Source: Acanthosepion esculentum
Lineage: Eukaryota > Mollusca > Cephalopoda > Sepiida > Sepiidae
DNA: 64,000 bases
NCBI GenBank assembly: GCA_964036315.1
Contig: OZ038500.1
Location: 61,846,102 to 61,910,101 of the forward strand
Reading direction: 5' to 3'
Part shown: positions 22,290-32,985 of the stretch, piece after piece
Numbering within the stretch: position 1 is the first letter of the stretch
Layout: each line of letters opens with the position of its first letter
Program-made: the position numbers and the translations under genes
Notes under the pieces: model-generated
Database searches by the model: none
Told to the model about the DNA's origin: nothing
What the model saw: only the letters and a program-made list of their open reading frames with translations

Positions 22290-24380
22290 AGCTATGATCA
22301 GCTTTAGCCGGATTAAGGCCTGTTACTTCTGAAAAATAAATAAGTAAAGTAAAAACTCTTGGATTATTTGTGTATTTTGGTCCTCTGAACGTCCTATTTA
22401 TTCTCATAATATATAATCCGTGGTTTACATATATGTTTATTAGCATTGAGCAATGCTTCCTATCACCATTGGCATTTTGTTTTTCTGCTTAAGAATAAAT
22501 AATGTAAAGAAATTCTGATAAATCAATATTTTATTTTTAAAAACAAGCTTCTAAGGGAGATAACTCTTTCTTTAAAATACAAGTTTCCTCCCCTGACTGG
22601 CCAAATATGATTTTCAATGTGCTGGGAGGTTTTCGTCAGTGATATTTCATAATTGCAACCATCGGAGATTTCGGGCCTCTCAGCATCAGATTCACATCTC
22701 TGGTTGAACCAATCAAGATTGAACACACTCTCATCCAACTCCCCAGAACTGGTTACAACTTCATAAACTTCCATTTCCCCCTTTTTCGTAGCTTGTTTGG
22801 GGATTCCGAAATTATGTTTAGTTTATGTCAAGACAATGGCCTTTAAAATTTACACTGACTTACTTGGACCTTCTGAAATGAAAGCGACTAAAATTAATAC
22901 TAATGAATGAAGTTTTTAATAAGTTAAAAAAAACTTTTGAGAAATATAAGGGTTATGTTTCATCCAACCATTTGTAATTAACTCGTGTGTACTTTTTTAA
23001 ATTTTTAATTGAATTTTTAATTCAATTATTTTTACGCTACAGTTTTATTTATAAAAAAGAATCCTTGAATATATTATTTCAGCAAAAAGTTTATGCAGTA
23101 TCAAGTGTGAACATACGAAAAATTTAACCCGCATCTTAACAAAAGTAATTCAATAAAACTCAAAAACTTTTTGGGGGAATCCATGCTTGCATAATTTAAC
23201 AAAACACATAATTTTCTATCAGAATGTACAGAAAAAAATCTACACTTAATAATACTTATTTTAAAAATTTGTTGTTCGTTAAAAGAATTACGATTTTATT
23301 AAATAAATACATTGTGGAAGAATGAAAAAATTGTAAAGTTTAATATCATTTTTGAATATGAACCTTTTTTAAAAGAATTTTATTTTATATTTTCCTTTTA
23401 CCAACTGTTAGATTATTTGGGGTATGGATGTACAAAAAGCACATTCTGCTATCTCGCTTTGATTGGCTACTATTCAATACCAGACAAGTATTATTACGAA
23501 TAATCTAATTTCATATCTCCCGTTCAGTCAGATTTTGTTTTTCCGATTTGTTACGGGTGTTGTTTTTTATTTATTTATTTTTTGTTTTTTTTTTTGTTGT
23601 TTTTTGTTTTGTTTTTTTTTGTTCTTTTTTTGCATGTCTGTTTTCCTGTATTTATCTACAGATTGTGTATACAAGTATAACCAAAACTTACACGTAATTA
23701 AACGTAAATTGTTATTTTAAGTTTCTATTACTTTAAAAACAAATTCTTTATCTTATTTTTCCTGCGTAATTTGTTCCCCTCGCCACCAAGAAAATTTTCA
23801 GAATTACGACGAAACTATTCCATTCGCGTAAAATCCGGATTAAAATTATACACGAACTGCCCAAAGTTAATGTTTTTGTTAGAGTACTTTTGACTGTATG
23901 GTCCCTATCAGTAACTAATTTTATTTACTAGCTTAAAAGTCGCACTCCGTGCATACTTTTAGCTCCTTCGGCCCAAAACTAAAAGAACCTCTGGTCTAAC
24001 TTAGAAAACAGCAATGATAATTTTGAAAAAAAAAACTTTGAATTCCTCAGTTCACTCCATGGGATTTCAAAACCTATTTCGGGTCGACCGGAAGTTGCTG
24101 TCTCAATTCAAATGACCCAAATCGGTCATTTGTGCATAGGCTCCGAGTGGCACTTCCGGCAGTGTTTTAGAAATATTTGAAATATGTAAATTATAATCGA
24201 CAGCGCTTGCCTCGCATTTTTTAGGGACTTTTTGTGAGCCAGCACCTGCTTAAGGGAATCTATAAACACAGACCACACACAAAGGAAAAATCAGTTGGAG
24301 AATGAATCCCGCGTTGTCAAATCAAACGGATTACTCATCAAATGAAACAACATTTCCCGTAGAAATGTAGATTCTACAAC
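22290..24380. other. Stretch without recognised gene
   Basis: AT-rich, with a T-rich tract at 23560-23630. A foldback lies at 24080-24175, with inner arms CAAATGACC/GGTCATTTG and outer arms CCGGAAGT/ACTTCCGG. ORFs of 60-85 codons have no recognisable domain. Confidence 0.45.
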
Positions 24381-24394
24381 GAAACAAAGGTACG

Positions 24395-24640
24395 TTTTTT
24401 CCCCCTTCAAGGAATTTTATTACAAACACACCTCAATGTGTGTCTGAACTTTTCTATTTTTATGGACTTTATTTAACACACCTCAATGTATGTCATTGAA
24501 CTTTTTCCATTTCTTATGAATTTTATTAAAACTCACCGAAACTTGGATGTCAACTTTTCCCCTTTCAAGAGTGTATTTAAAAACACCTCAATGTGTATAT
24601 CTGAACTTACTCTTTTTTTCAAAGGTCTTATAATATATTT
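24395..24640. repeat. Degenerate tandem repeat, ~60-75-bp unit, about 4 copies
   Basis: CACCTCAATGTGTGTCTGAA, CACCTCAATGTATGTCATTG, CACCGAAACTTGGATGTC and CACCTCAATGTGTATATCTG recur, each followed by a T-rich segment and TTTATT. Confidence 0.75.
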
Positions 24641-25020
24641 ACTTTACGATGTATAAGACATCCAAATAAATTGTTATTTTTTTGATAAATAAATCTTTAT
24701 CTTCAGTTTCACTTTAAAATCATTTGTTTAAATGCATTGCTTCACCATAGCGTTGTTACATCTGTTTCTATGTACGTTGGATCAAGATTGTTTTATTCCG
24801 GACAGCACCCAGAATAATTAGTAATCATTGCTACTACCTTAAAGGAGTTAGCACCAACGACATATCAACTTCTGCGCCCCAAGGTTTTCTCAACAAGTAT
24901 CATCTGGCTCCCGCAACACCTCATTTTAAAGACCGATTTGGGTCGAAACTCCGATGTGGGCAGAAATTTCAATTCAGGTCGAAAATGGAGTTCTTTATAT
25001 CACAAACTCCATAGAACTTC

Positions 25021-25200
25021 ATTTTTTTTTTTTTTTTTAAGCTTATCACCCCAAGCAAGGCTGGAGGCCACTAGTACGCAAGGGGTTACAGAAGGTTTGG
25101 AGAAAGAGCAGATAGGAGTGGTAAAGGAGAGGATGTGGAGAAAGATAGTGGATCGATCAAGGCAAGGGGGTTACAGAAGATTTGGAGCGAGAGCAGATAG
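25021..25200 (-). mobile_element. LINE-A 3'UTR-only insertion with ~23-bp target duplication
   Basis: The T run at 25022-25037 (poly(A) of the minus element) is followed by TCACCCCAAGCAAGGCTGGA and ends at GAGCAGATAG. Left flank ATCACAAACTCC...GAACTTCA and right flank ATCACAAACTCT...GAACTTCA form a ~23-bp duplication with a few mismatches. This is the clearest target-primed insertion in the window. Confidence 0.85.
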
Positions 25201-25654
25201 CAAATCACAAACTCTGCCGAACTTCAAAACCTCACGTCACGAAACCTTTCAATTCACCTCTGATTCATTGGCATTTTGAAGAAATAAAATTGATTTCCTC
25301 AATTCACAAAGTTTTGGAAATATTTTTAACTGAATTTGAAAAAAAATTTTTTTTAATTCACAAAGATTTTGTGTTACTTTAAACTCAGTATAAATTAAAA
25401 ACTTTTAAAATCACTAATTTTTTTCGGTTATTTTAAAACTTGAGTTTTTTTTTATTGTTTCCTGTTCTCTCGACACAAATCACAATGCTGGATATTCGAA
25501 CACATGGTGAAGGACAGATTTTCAATACCTGGATCATCCTGACTCCAAAAACAGTATAATGTCTATGCAGAGCAAATATGGCCCGAGTTAGAGGGATTTC
25601 CGGCACACGAACGGACAGATAGAATTTGCTGCTTATTTATTTAGAGAGATTATA

Positions 25655-26598
25655 CCAAGTGCATTCCATAAGTTTTGAGACAATTAGTGAAGAGGCATAA
25701 CATTCCTAAATTATTGTACTTTTACTATATAATTACTGTTCATCTAATAAGTTGATATTCCAACTTTTGTTATTCCAGATTGAAGGAGACGGCTGTAAAA
25801 GCTCTTTGAGCACTCGCTTCGAAACGCTGCCTGTCACACCGGACAAGTTTGCAGAATGTATTCAGGACGTGAAGACAATTTAGACGCTCACTATGCAATA
25901 AGGTTTTGTGTTAAACTGGGCAAAAATGCTACAGAAACGTATGAAATGTTCCAGACTGCTTATGAATTAACTTGTATGAGCCGAACGTCTGATTTCCGCT
26001 GGCACAAGAGGCTCAAGGACGGTGGAAAGGATATAAGAGACGATGAACGATGTAGGAAGGAGACAATGTAGATGTCACAGCTGGTTAAGAAAATTCGCAA
26101 TTTTCTGGCTGAAGATCATGTTTCTTTAAAGACAATAAGCACACAGTTTGGAGTTGGTGTGGCAACTCTACACAAAACTATTCCTGAAGATCTGAACACG
26201 CGAAAAATTGTGTAAAGTTTGTTCCCGGGGTGCTCAGTGATGAACAGAAGGAAAGACGCGTTGTTAGTGACCGTAGGTAAATGGTTGTGTATCTTCAAAA
26301 GTCTCCCTCACCTTTCCTACAGACCAGACCTTGCTTTCTGTGACTTTTGGTTGTTCCTCAAGCTGAAGAAGAATCTCGGAGGCAGTCTTTTTTGAAGACA
26401 TGAAGGCTGTGACAAGGGTCCTGGAACACCTTCACTTTGGATGACTTCCATGTGACTTTCACGGACTGACCGGAGCGCTATAACAAGTGCATTGAGGTTA
26501 GAGGATCTTTACTTTAAAGGAGATTAGTGTTTTGTACTTCTTTGAAATTAATAAATGTCTCTCCTGGAAAAGTGCCAAAATTTCTGGAACGCACCTCG
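25655..26598 (+). mobile_element. Mariner element, internally deleted, with TIRs and TA target sites
   Basis: The inverted ends CCAAGTGCATTCCATAAGTT (25655) and the complement of CTGGAACGCACCTCG (26598) are flanked by TA. At 944 bp it is shorter than the ~1.3 kb typical of mariner. Its transposase remnant is listed separately. The central catalytic region is missing. Confidence 0.88.
25856..26420 (+). pseudogene. Mariner transposase pseudogene
   Basis: The N-terminal frame (25856-26071) reads MYSGREDNLDAHYAIRFCVK and SDFRWHKRLKDGGKDI, the mariner helix-turn-helix region; a TAG stops it at 26069. The same frame resumes with MSQLVKKIRNFLAEDH and STQFGVGVATLHKTI. After a frameshift near 26215 (AKFVPGVLSDEQKERR), the sequence jumps to PDLAFCDFWLFLKLKKNL (about 26318-26375), which matches the region around the third aspartate of the DD34D triad. 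The segment with the first two catalytic aspartates is deleted. Nonfunctional, but the TIRs could still be cross-mobilised by a related transposase. Confidence 0.85.
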
Positions 26599-26747
26599 TA
26601 TATTAAATCTATACAACCTTCTGTCTGTCAGCCGGAAGAATGATTGTTAAAATGTAATCTATCTGTGATGCATCTCGCTTATACTCTGGCAATGTTTTAT
26701 TTGTTTATTTTTTTCTTCCCCTCCCTATGATTTTACCCGTACACATG

Positions 26748-26885
26748 TTTTGTCCTCGATGGAGCTCTGAAGAGTGAGGAGTGATAACGAGATATCTGCA
26801 TTTTTTTTTTTTGACTCTCCACTTTACGGTGAGTATTTTTTCTTATCCTCCCTCCTCCTTTGTTTTAATATATATTTAAATATAT
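26748..26885 (+). repeat. Dispersed repeat, copy 2
   Basis: Matches 19500-19634 (TGTCCTCGATGGAGCTCTGA, GTGATAACGAGATATCTGCA, CTTATCCTCCCTCC). The chimeric SINE at 26889 is inserted directly after its AT-rich tail. Confidence 0.6.
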
Positions 26886-26888
26886 ATT

Positions 26889-27150
26889 CGGCCACATCAC
26901 GTTGAAACACCAGTTCTCGTACGATCACCAAAGTTAAGCAACGTCGAGCTTGGTCAGTACCTAGATAGGCGACCGCGCAGGAATACCAGTTGATATAAGT
27001 TTGGATGTGCAGGTAGTGTAATGGATAATGGCTCGGAATTTGAAATCGGAGAGCAAAGTTCCAATTCCAGTTATATTCACTTACGTGTAAAATACTCTTG
27101 GGAAAGGTATGAATCCACCTCTTCCCCACTCGCTATGGGTTACTTAGTAA
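26889..27150 (+). mobile_element. Chimeric SINE: 5S rRNA-derived head joined to a tRNA-derived SINE
   Basis: 26889-26998 aligns along most of 5S rRNA: CGATCACCAAAGTTAAGCA covers box A, then TAGATAGG (intermediate element) and GCGACCGCGCAGGAATACC (box C). A short linker (TTGGATGTGC) leads to a tRNA-type head, GGTAGTGTAATGGATAATGG (A-box-like) and AAGTTCCAATTCCAG (B-box-like), then the common SINE body with GGGAAAGGTATGAATCCAC. It would carry both type 1 and type 2 internal pol III promoters. A second copy with the same join is at 60270-60512. Confidence 0.85.
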
Positions 27151-27283
27151 GACTTGTATCACTAAATCATTATTATCTCAAAAATTAAAAAAATATTTTC
27201 TGGATTTAAATAACCTGCAAAGCGTTGATAAGCTGTAGAAAACGAATCAATTAATCAATAAATAAATACATATTATGTATATA

Positions 27284-27735
27284 CAGTGGTGGGAAATAAA
27301 TATTCGTACACATACAGATTTTTAATTATTGTGTTTCCAACTAATAAATAGACACGCTTTTCATATAATTAACTGTACACAGATGCATAGTAACTAAATA
27401 GGCATAGAAAAAATGATTTAATAGAAATAAATCCTATTTATTCATTTTAATGGGTGAAAAAAGTATTCGTACAATGCAAATTTCAGATTTTAAAATTTTT
27501 TAAATTCCTTTAATACTCTAGATTATTCATTATACGAATACTTTTTTCACTCATTAAAATGGATAAATGGGATTTATTTCTGTTAAATCTTTTTTTTTTC
27601 TGTTTTCTATGCATATTTAGTTATTATGCATCTCTGTACAGTTAATTATATGAAAATTATGTTTATTCATTAGTTGAAAACACAATAATTAAAAATCTAT
27701 ATGTGTACGAATATTTGTTCCCCGCCCCGCCACTG
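27284..27735. mobile_element. Tc1-type MITE, 452 bp, ~210-bp TIRs
   Basis: TA flanks both ends (27282-27283 and 27736-27737). The ends CAGTGGTGGGAAATAAATAT and its inverted counterpart ...CCGCCACTG extend as inverted repeats for about 210 bp each. Within each TIR, TATTCGTAC occurs twice, about 170 bp apart, the IR/DR layout of Tc1-family transposase binding sites. There is no coding sequence, so it depends on another transposase. Confidence 0.92.
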
Positions 27736-28734
27736 TATATCTTATATGAATAAAGACAACAGGAAAACTTTTCTTTACAAACGCGTTTCGTCCTCTGACG
27801 GACTTCATCAGGATTTTATTTTGATAAAATCTATCAGAATACGAAATACTTTGTTAAAGAAAATGTTTCCTTTAGTCATTATTCATATGGTCTTTTTCAC
27901 AGATATATTTTATTTATAGCTAAATTTTTACATACTTGTATATTAAATATATAGTTTCAAAAAATTGATTTTTTTGCTGTTTTTTTTTCCGAGTACTTTC
28001 GGCCGGCTCGGTCATTAGCAAGAACTAAATAATGTTAGTATCATAGCCAAAAATAATTGTTAATTATATCCTGGCATTTTTTTTTTCTTTTAAATAAAAA
28101 AAATTTTAAAAAATGTGTTCCAATAACTTGAACTGATTTTCAATGTAAAAGTTTAAGTGTCTAATGATTTTTTCTTTTTCTTTCAGATTTGGCGGACATT
28201 TGGGCGATATTATTTTTCATACATAATTGCCATGACTTACATAACATGATCCAATAGAGAAATAAATAAATTTTCACCAGTAACACTTATTTATTTACTG
28301 CTGACTTTAATCCGTCTTAATGAAACACCCTTTATTTCAAATTTAAATATGTGTTGTATAAGTGCCGACATGCGTAGAACAGTTTTACTTTGCACCGGGA
28401 AACGAATATGTTAAGTATTTTATAAGTATTATAAATATTTTATGCACATTTCAAAATGCCGTCTACTGTGGTAAAATATATTTACTGCAGATTGTTTCTT
28501 TACATAATAACTTCAAATATTTTGAGTCTTTCGTTACAGTAAATGCTGTATAAGATTTTGGCATTATCTACCGATAATGTTATTAGCTGTATTTTGGTTG
28601 CGTGAAATGAGATGATCGATAAGTGACAAGTTGACCTATGGGAGAGTGTGGTGCTTTTGCAACCAATGTAAGAATTTAATTTTTTTTAATGAATTCTCGT
28701 TTTCTTTGATAAGTTGCAATTTCAATACTAATAA

Positions 28735-28815
28735 GAAGCCTGGGGCTTCCAGTGAGGGCCAAACTCATTACACGAGTTACGGTCTGTGAGATGAACTCCA
28801 AGCTTAACTTACAGT
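28735..28815 (-). mobile_element. SINE-B fragment
   Basis: The complement reads TAAGCTTGGAGTTCATCTC, GTAATGAGTTTGGCCCTCA and CTGGAAGCCCC, a degraded form of the SINE-B head found at 55825-55920. Confidence 0.45.
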
Positions 28816-28869
28816 GGCAGAAAGTCACAAATGCTGGACACTCCTTGAGAATCGGATTCACTACAGTAT

Positions 28870-29185
28870 TAGCGTAGTGGTTATTGGAAATTGGGATTGG
28901 CGTGCCGAGTTCAAATTCCAGCTGAAGCCGTTGCATTCGCTTTCCCGGAAAGGTATGAATGCACGTCTTTTCCAATTCCACTCCCAGCTACGGGTTAAAT
29001 AGCAGGGCAGACTGTCTTCTTAAGCTTTGCTTTGCAGCAAAGACAGCTGGGAATTCAACACCGACTGAGCGTGGTGCTAGCAACTCCACCCCCGTAGAAA
29101 CCAACTTGCTATAGAAACTACAGTAGCTGCGCCTTGCCTGGTGAGGCTGCGGTCCTATACTCAAAAGAGGAACCTGCCTACATAT
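28870..29185 (+). mobile_element. tRNA-derived SINE, plus orientation
   Basis: The head TTAGCGTAGTGGTTATTGG and CCGAGTTCAAATTCCAGC resembles A and B boxes, followed by the shared body (GGAAAGGTATGAATGCACG, CTACGGGTTAAATAGCAG) and a tail with CACCGACTGAGCGTGGTGC. Confidence 0.7.
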
Positions 29186-29925
29186 ATACACGTTATATTT
29201 CAGATGAGTTTTTTTGTGCTAATCTACAGCAGACTTCCCATGATGCATACATCACTTTGATAGTTATTAACGGATAGGAAGTTTTGTGTCATGGGCGTGT
29301 GTGCAAGATGTGTCGGGTAGACAGGACCCCTCAGACACTGTTTAATCGTGATACACTTGCAGTACTTCTTGCTAGATGACGCCAACGCAGATCTTTCTTT
29401 CTGCTTTTTTAATTGTATTTTTACTTCTTGTTTACCTAGACAATATCTCTCAGCTACTCACCCGCTGAGCCTCTCTTTCCGTTTTTCTTTCTCTCCTATT
29501 TACATAACAGGCTTATGCAGCGAGTAATTAAATTACTACTTCTAATGATGAACCCCACGCTAAAAAAGAGACTTGAACACACACAACTCTGTTCACATTG
29601 AGACATCAGCTGAATACCGAAAACATGGTTACGAACCATGTTTATTGATACTGTCTCCAGACAGCTGAGTAGTTGATGTTTTCTACAAAGCCAGGGAGAG
29701 GAGAATCCTATAAATGGGGAGGATTGGGTTGCTTTGAAAATTAATAAGTAAAATTCTGACTTTTACCAAAACTGGAACACAAGTACCAGCAAGAACTACT
29801 TATCTATCTCACACATAAAGTCGATCCCATATTTATTAAGCTGTGTATTAAAGCACAAAGCCAAATGTGAACTAACTGGATTTGACAGATTGTGATGCGC
29901 CAATCTTCCAAGCGAAGAGAGTCTA

Positions 29926-30050
29926 CCTGCAGAGTAGTCTGAAAGTCTTGTCACCCCTACATAATATAATTTTCTATTTCAGATGGCTGACACGAGCTCC
30001 TACAATTTGGAAGAGAGGTGTAGGGTGACAAGACTTTCGGACCACCCTGT
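29926..30050. mobile_element. Tc1/mariner-type MITE, ~125 bp
   Basis: The left end CCTGCAGAGTAGTCTGAAAG and the right end (complement CAGGGTGGTCCGAAAGTCTT) are inverted for about 35 bp, including AAGTCTTGTCACCC and GGGTGACAAGACTT. TA lies at both boundaries. Confidence 0.8.
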
Positions 30051-30322
30051 ACTTTGAGAATCAATTTTTGAAATATTGGCTTTTATCTCGGGGCAAATAT
30101 CAACTACCTCAGAGCAAAGTGGGTACACTGCAGAAAAAAGAAGTAATACCGTAAAACTGCGCGCTCTCCCGATGTCATACCTTCTCCTACAGTCACTACC
30201 GAAAAAAAATGCCTGTTCCTTGTGGCACTCCCAGAAATCTCGCTCGTAAAGCCAAGCCATGTGCAGATATGAAAATTTTCGGGAGATCTATGACGAGAGA
30301 AGTTTTGCATAAAGGCACAAAT

Positions 30323-30413
30323 GTTCTTCGTAGCTCAGTTGGTTAGAGCATGCTGGGTCTAACGCTAGTTCCCTCTGTCTTGGGGGACGCAGTTTCGAAT
30401 CTTGCCAGAGAAC
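30323..30413 (+). tRNA. tRNA-like sequence (pseudogene or SINE head), degenerate
   Basis: TAGCTCAGTTGGTTAGAGCA is a perfect A-box/D-arm, and AGTTTCGAATCTTG is B-box-like. TTCTTCG and CAGAGAA pair at six of seven positions as an acceptor stem, and a long variable arm (TCCC...GGGA) suggests a class II tRNA ancestor. The anticodon stem pairs poorly and the base before the anticodon is G rather than T, so I do not call it functional. A T run follows at 30422. Confidence 0.4.
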
Positions 30414-30870
30414 GCAAATTTCTTTTTTAATAAGATTTCTTGAAAAGAAACGAAAATAAATAGATACATTGTTTAATTAAACAAGCGGAGCTTCTACGCA
30501 AATACGAGTATCCACTAAAATAACGCCTAAAGTGATAAAAACACATATATGTCCTAAACGACAGGGTTGACTGGGCTATCTTGCCTTGAGATGGCAATTA
30601 CGCTAGGAAAATGACAACTAAATTTAGCACCAGCATGAAAAGAGATGAGCCTTAGATCTTACCCTAGACACACCACTGTGTCGTGTCTGCAATACATGCG
30701 GTTCCCCCGTGCTCTTAATGGATTACGGGACTCGTGGCGATATATACTATTAGGTAAAAGTTTGGAGCCATCGTCTGGATTTAATAATTAGTATGTTTCA
30801 TACCTTCTTTGGTTTAATTAACTCCTACTAAGCTAAGATGCTGAAACTTTTTAATCTTTTAGTGCATTGC

Positions 30871-30913
<43 letters not shown>
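30871..30913. repeat. (TA)n microsatellite
   Basis: About 21 uninterrupted TA units. Confidence 0.97.
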
Positions 30914-30914
<1 letters not shown>

Positions 30915-31022
30915 CCTCTTCCTTAAACCTCCTGAGAGACAAGTCGTATAGCAAACTGAGTCTACATGTAACTTTAAATCGTAGAAAGACACCAATAGTT
31001 GAGTATCGTTTTTCTTTTGATA

Positions 31023-31028
<6 letters not shown>

Positions 31029-31115
<87 letters not shown>
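31029..31115. repeat. (TA)n microsatellite
   Basis: About 43 uninterrupted TA units; it directly abuts the inverted-repeat SINE element to its right. Confidence 0.97.
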
Positions 31116-31118
<3 letters not shown>

Positions 31119-31119
31119 T

Positions 31120-31590
31120 ACTCTCCAGTCGTATTCGACGTATGAGGGTCAGGCAGCTCAGTTCCTAAGAACCGACAGCCAGACATCAACACATAATGGA
31201 TAATGGCTTGGATTGAGGAATCAGAGAGCCGAGTTCGAATTCCAGTCGAATCCATTACATTCACTTACGTGCTAATACCCTTGGGAAAGGTGTGAATCCT
31301 CTTCTTCTCCCTCCAACTATGGGTAAATAGCAGGACAGACTGGGTTCTATAGCCTTGGATGGCAACTGGTCTAGAAGAAGGACAACTCTGAATTCAAAAC
31401 CTGCGGAGGGTCGTTTGGGGACCTTGTGGCATTCGCTGCACCAGGTCCCTGTATTCGTCCTCCAAAAAATGTGGATGGCCCTGCACAGCCTTCACCACTA
31501 TAATCAAATCTCATGTGTCGGTGTCGGGCTTTCAGTTTCTAGGAACTGATCCGCCTGACCCTCATACGTCGAATTCGACGAGAGAGTCGA
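31120..31590 (+). mobile_element. SINE within ~55-bp terminal inverted repeats
   Basis: The left end contains TATTCGACGTATGAGGGTCA then GGCAGCTCAGTTCCTAAG; the right end carries the inverse, CTAGGAACTGATCCGCC and TGACCCTCATACGTCGAATT. Between them lies a full tRNA-derived SINE: ATAATGGATAATGGCTTGG (A-box region), CCGAGTTCGAATTCCAGTC (B-box region), GGGAAAGGTGTGAATCC body and a tail module GGTCTAGAAGAAGGACAAC. TA repeats border both sides. It may be two inverted SINE tails or a TIR element that captured a SINE. Confidence 0.75.
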
Positions 31591-31639
31591 TTATATATAT
31601 ATATTAGAGAGAGAGGGGTGTGCTTAAAATGTGAAACCG

Positions 31640-32250
31640 GCCCGAAAATTGCCATTAACCATCAAGGTAGATTATGTAAAAAGAGAAAAAAATTATGGAA
31701 ACTTTATGCAGTAATGAGTCAATTTTGGTAAATGGAGCTCGACAGCCCAGAAAGGCAGTCCAGCTAGGGGAAGGAAAACCCTGATCTTAAACCTCTGCTG
31801 CCTTGCAGTCATATCTAAAATGCGGAAAAGGCTATGGAAGTAAATCCATAAATGGAGTTGATCCTCGAAGGCGGTTGGCTGTCAACACTGACAACTTTCC
31901 GGCAACTCCTGCAGTCAAGCCGTCCTCGAATGTAATGCCCTGTATTCCTTTGGATCTTTTTGGTACGACCGGGAGTAGGTGGGGGTGGCATGTAGTCTGG
32001 TCAGCGCAGGGCCTCTATATAACATCGTCAGTCTAGGAGAAGGAAAACTCTGAATTCCAACCAACTGCTGTCTTGATGGTCTTGCCTCTTTAACTTCTGA
32101 GATGAGGGACGTGGTAACCTCAACATCCCCCAGTGCAAAAGGAACCGGCAAGCCATTGTACGACTTTGCCTTGAATGTTATCATGAACCACAATTGTGAG
32201 ATGGAGAGGAGTGGTAACCACAGCGTCGCACAATGCGCTAAATGAATAAG
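31640..32250 (+). mobile_element. SINE-tail modules in series
   Basis: Two further copies of the tail module, GCTAGGGGAAGGAAAACCCT (31763) and GTCTAGGAGAAGGAAAACTC (32031), each followed by CTGCTGyCTTG, in GC-richer sequence that otherwise carries no long ORF. The module also occurs at 31369 inside the preceding SINE. Probably concatenated long SINE bodies. Confidence 0.5.
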
Positions 32251-32619
32251 TGAATGAATGATGAGTTATTTTTTATTATTATTAGTAGTAGTATTGAATA
32301 TATGATAAAACCCTTCAAGAAGGGGACACCCCCCACGACCATGATCGTGATAATACCGTATTTTTATTTTTATAATTAATATTGGATTTACAATGGACAT
32401 TAATGAATTTATATACTGTGTATCTTACTTGGGCGTTAACATACGTTATATAAAAGAGTATGAAAGAGTGTTTTTTATATTATAGTTTATCATAATATAA
32501 AGCTCGATAGCCACTCAAAGCAGAATGAGGTGTGCAATATGAATGTAAGAGGAGTTGGTATGATGTGAAGATTATGAGGATAAGGAGGATAGATAACGAA
32601 TGATCCTTGACTTAAAGAG

Positions 32620-32985
32620 TTTTAAATTGTAGTGTTTATTAAAACATCCACGTAGAGTCTGTTCCACAATGTAGCAGTAAACTGTTTGAGTGGAACATCC
32701 TTCTTACAATTAGAATACGGAGGTAATGAAGGTGATTCAACTCAGTGGATTTAGCATAGTGAGGTCCAGCTATAAATATCTGAATTGATGGAACTTATGA
32801 ATGGGGTTCATGTGAACATTTGCCATGGAAATAGTGTTAGAGTAGCGATAGGCTTACAGCATTGTATTTGTGAGGAAAGTGGCCGCATAGTGGGAAATGA
32901 CATCCCCTACAAAAACGCGTAAACGATTTTGAACTCTACAAAGGCTGGAAAAGAACGTTCGTTAGCAAGCTTGTCTAATTAACCT
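32620..32985 (-). mobile_element. LINE-B-like fragment
   Basis: The minus strand reads SLCRVQNRLRVFVGDVISHY and, in another frame, AYRYSNTISMANVH..NPIHKFHQF, similar to LINE tails of the VQNR..RLVGD type; related to 40380-40610. It ends with FKSRI-type sequence at the low-coordinate side. Confidence 0.5.

Noticed and set aside
26889..26998. Functional 5S rRNA gene
   Set aside because: It diverges from 5S rRNA at many sites and is joined to a SINE in both copies seen.
30323..30413. Functional tRNA gene
   Set aside because: A-box and B-box are good but the anticodon stem pairs poorly and position 33 is not T; better seen as a tRNA pseudogene or SINE head.
31029..31264. 96-codon minus-strand ORF with IYIYIY repeats
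   Set aside because: Runs through a (TA)n microsatellite; same for 37686-38006 and 43376-43612.
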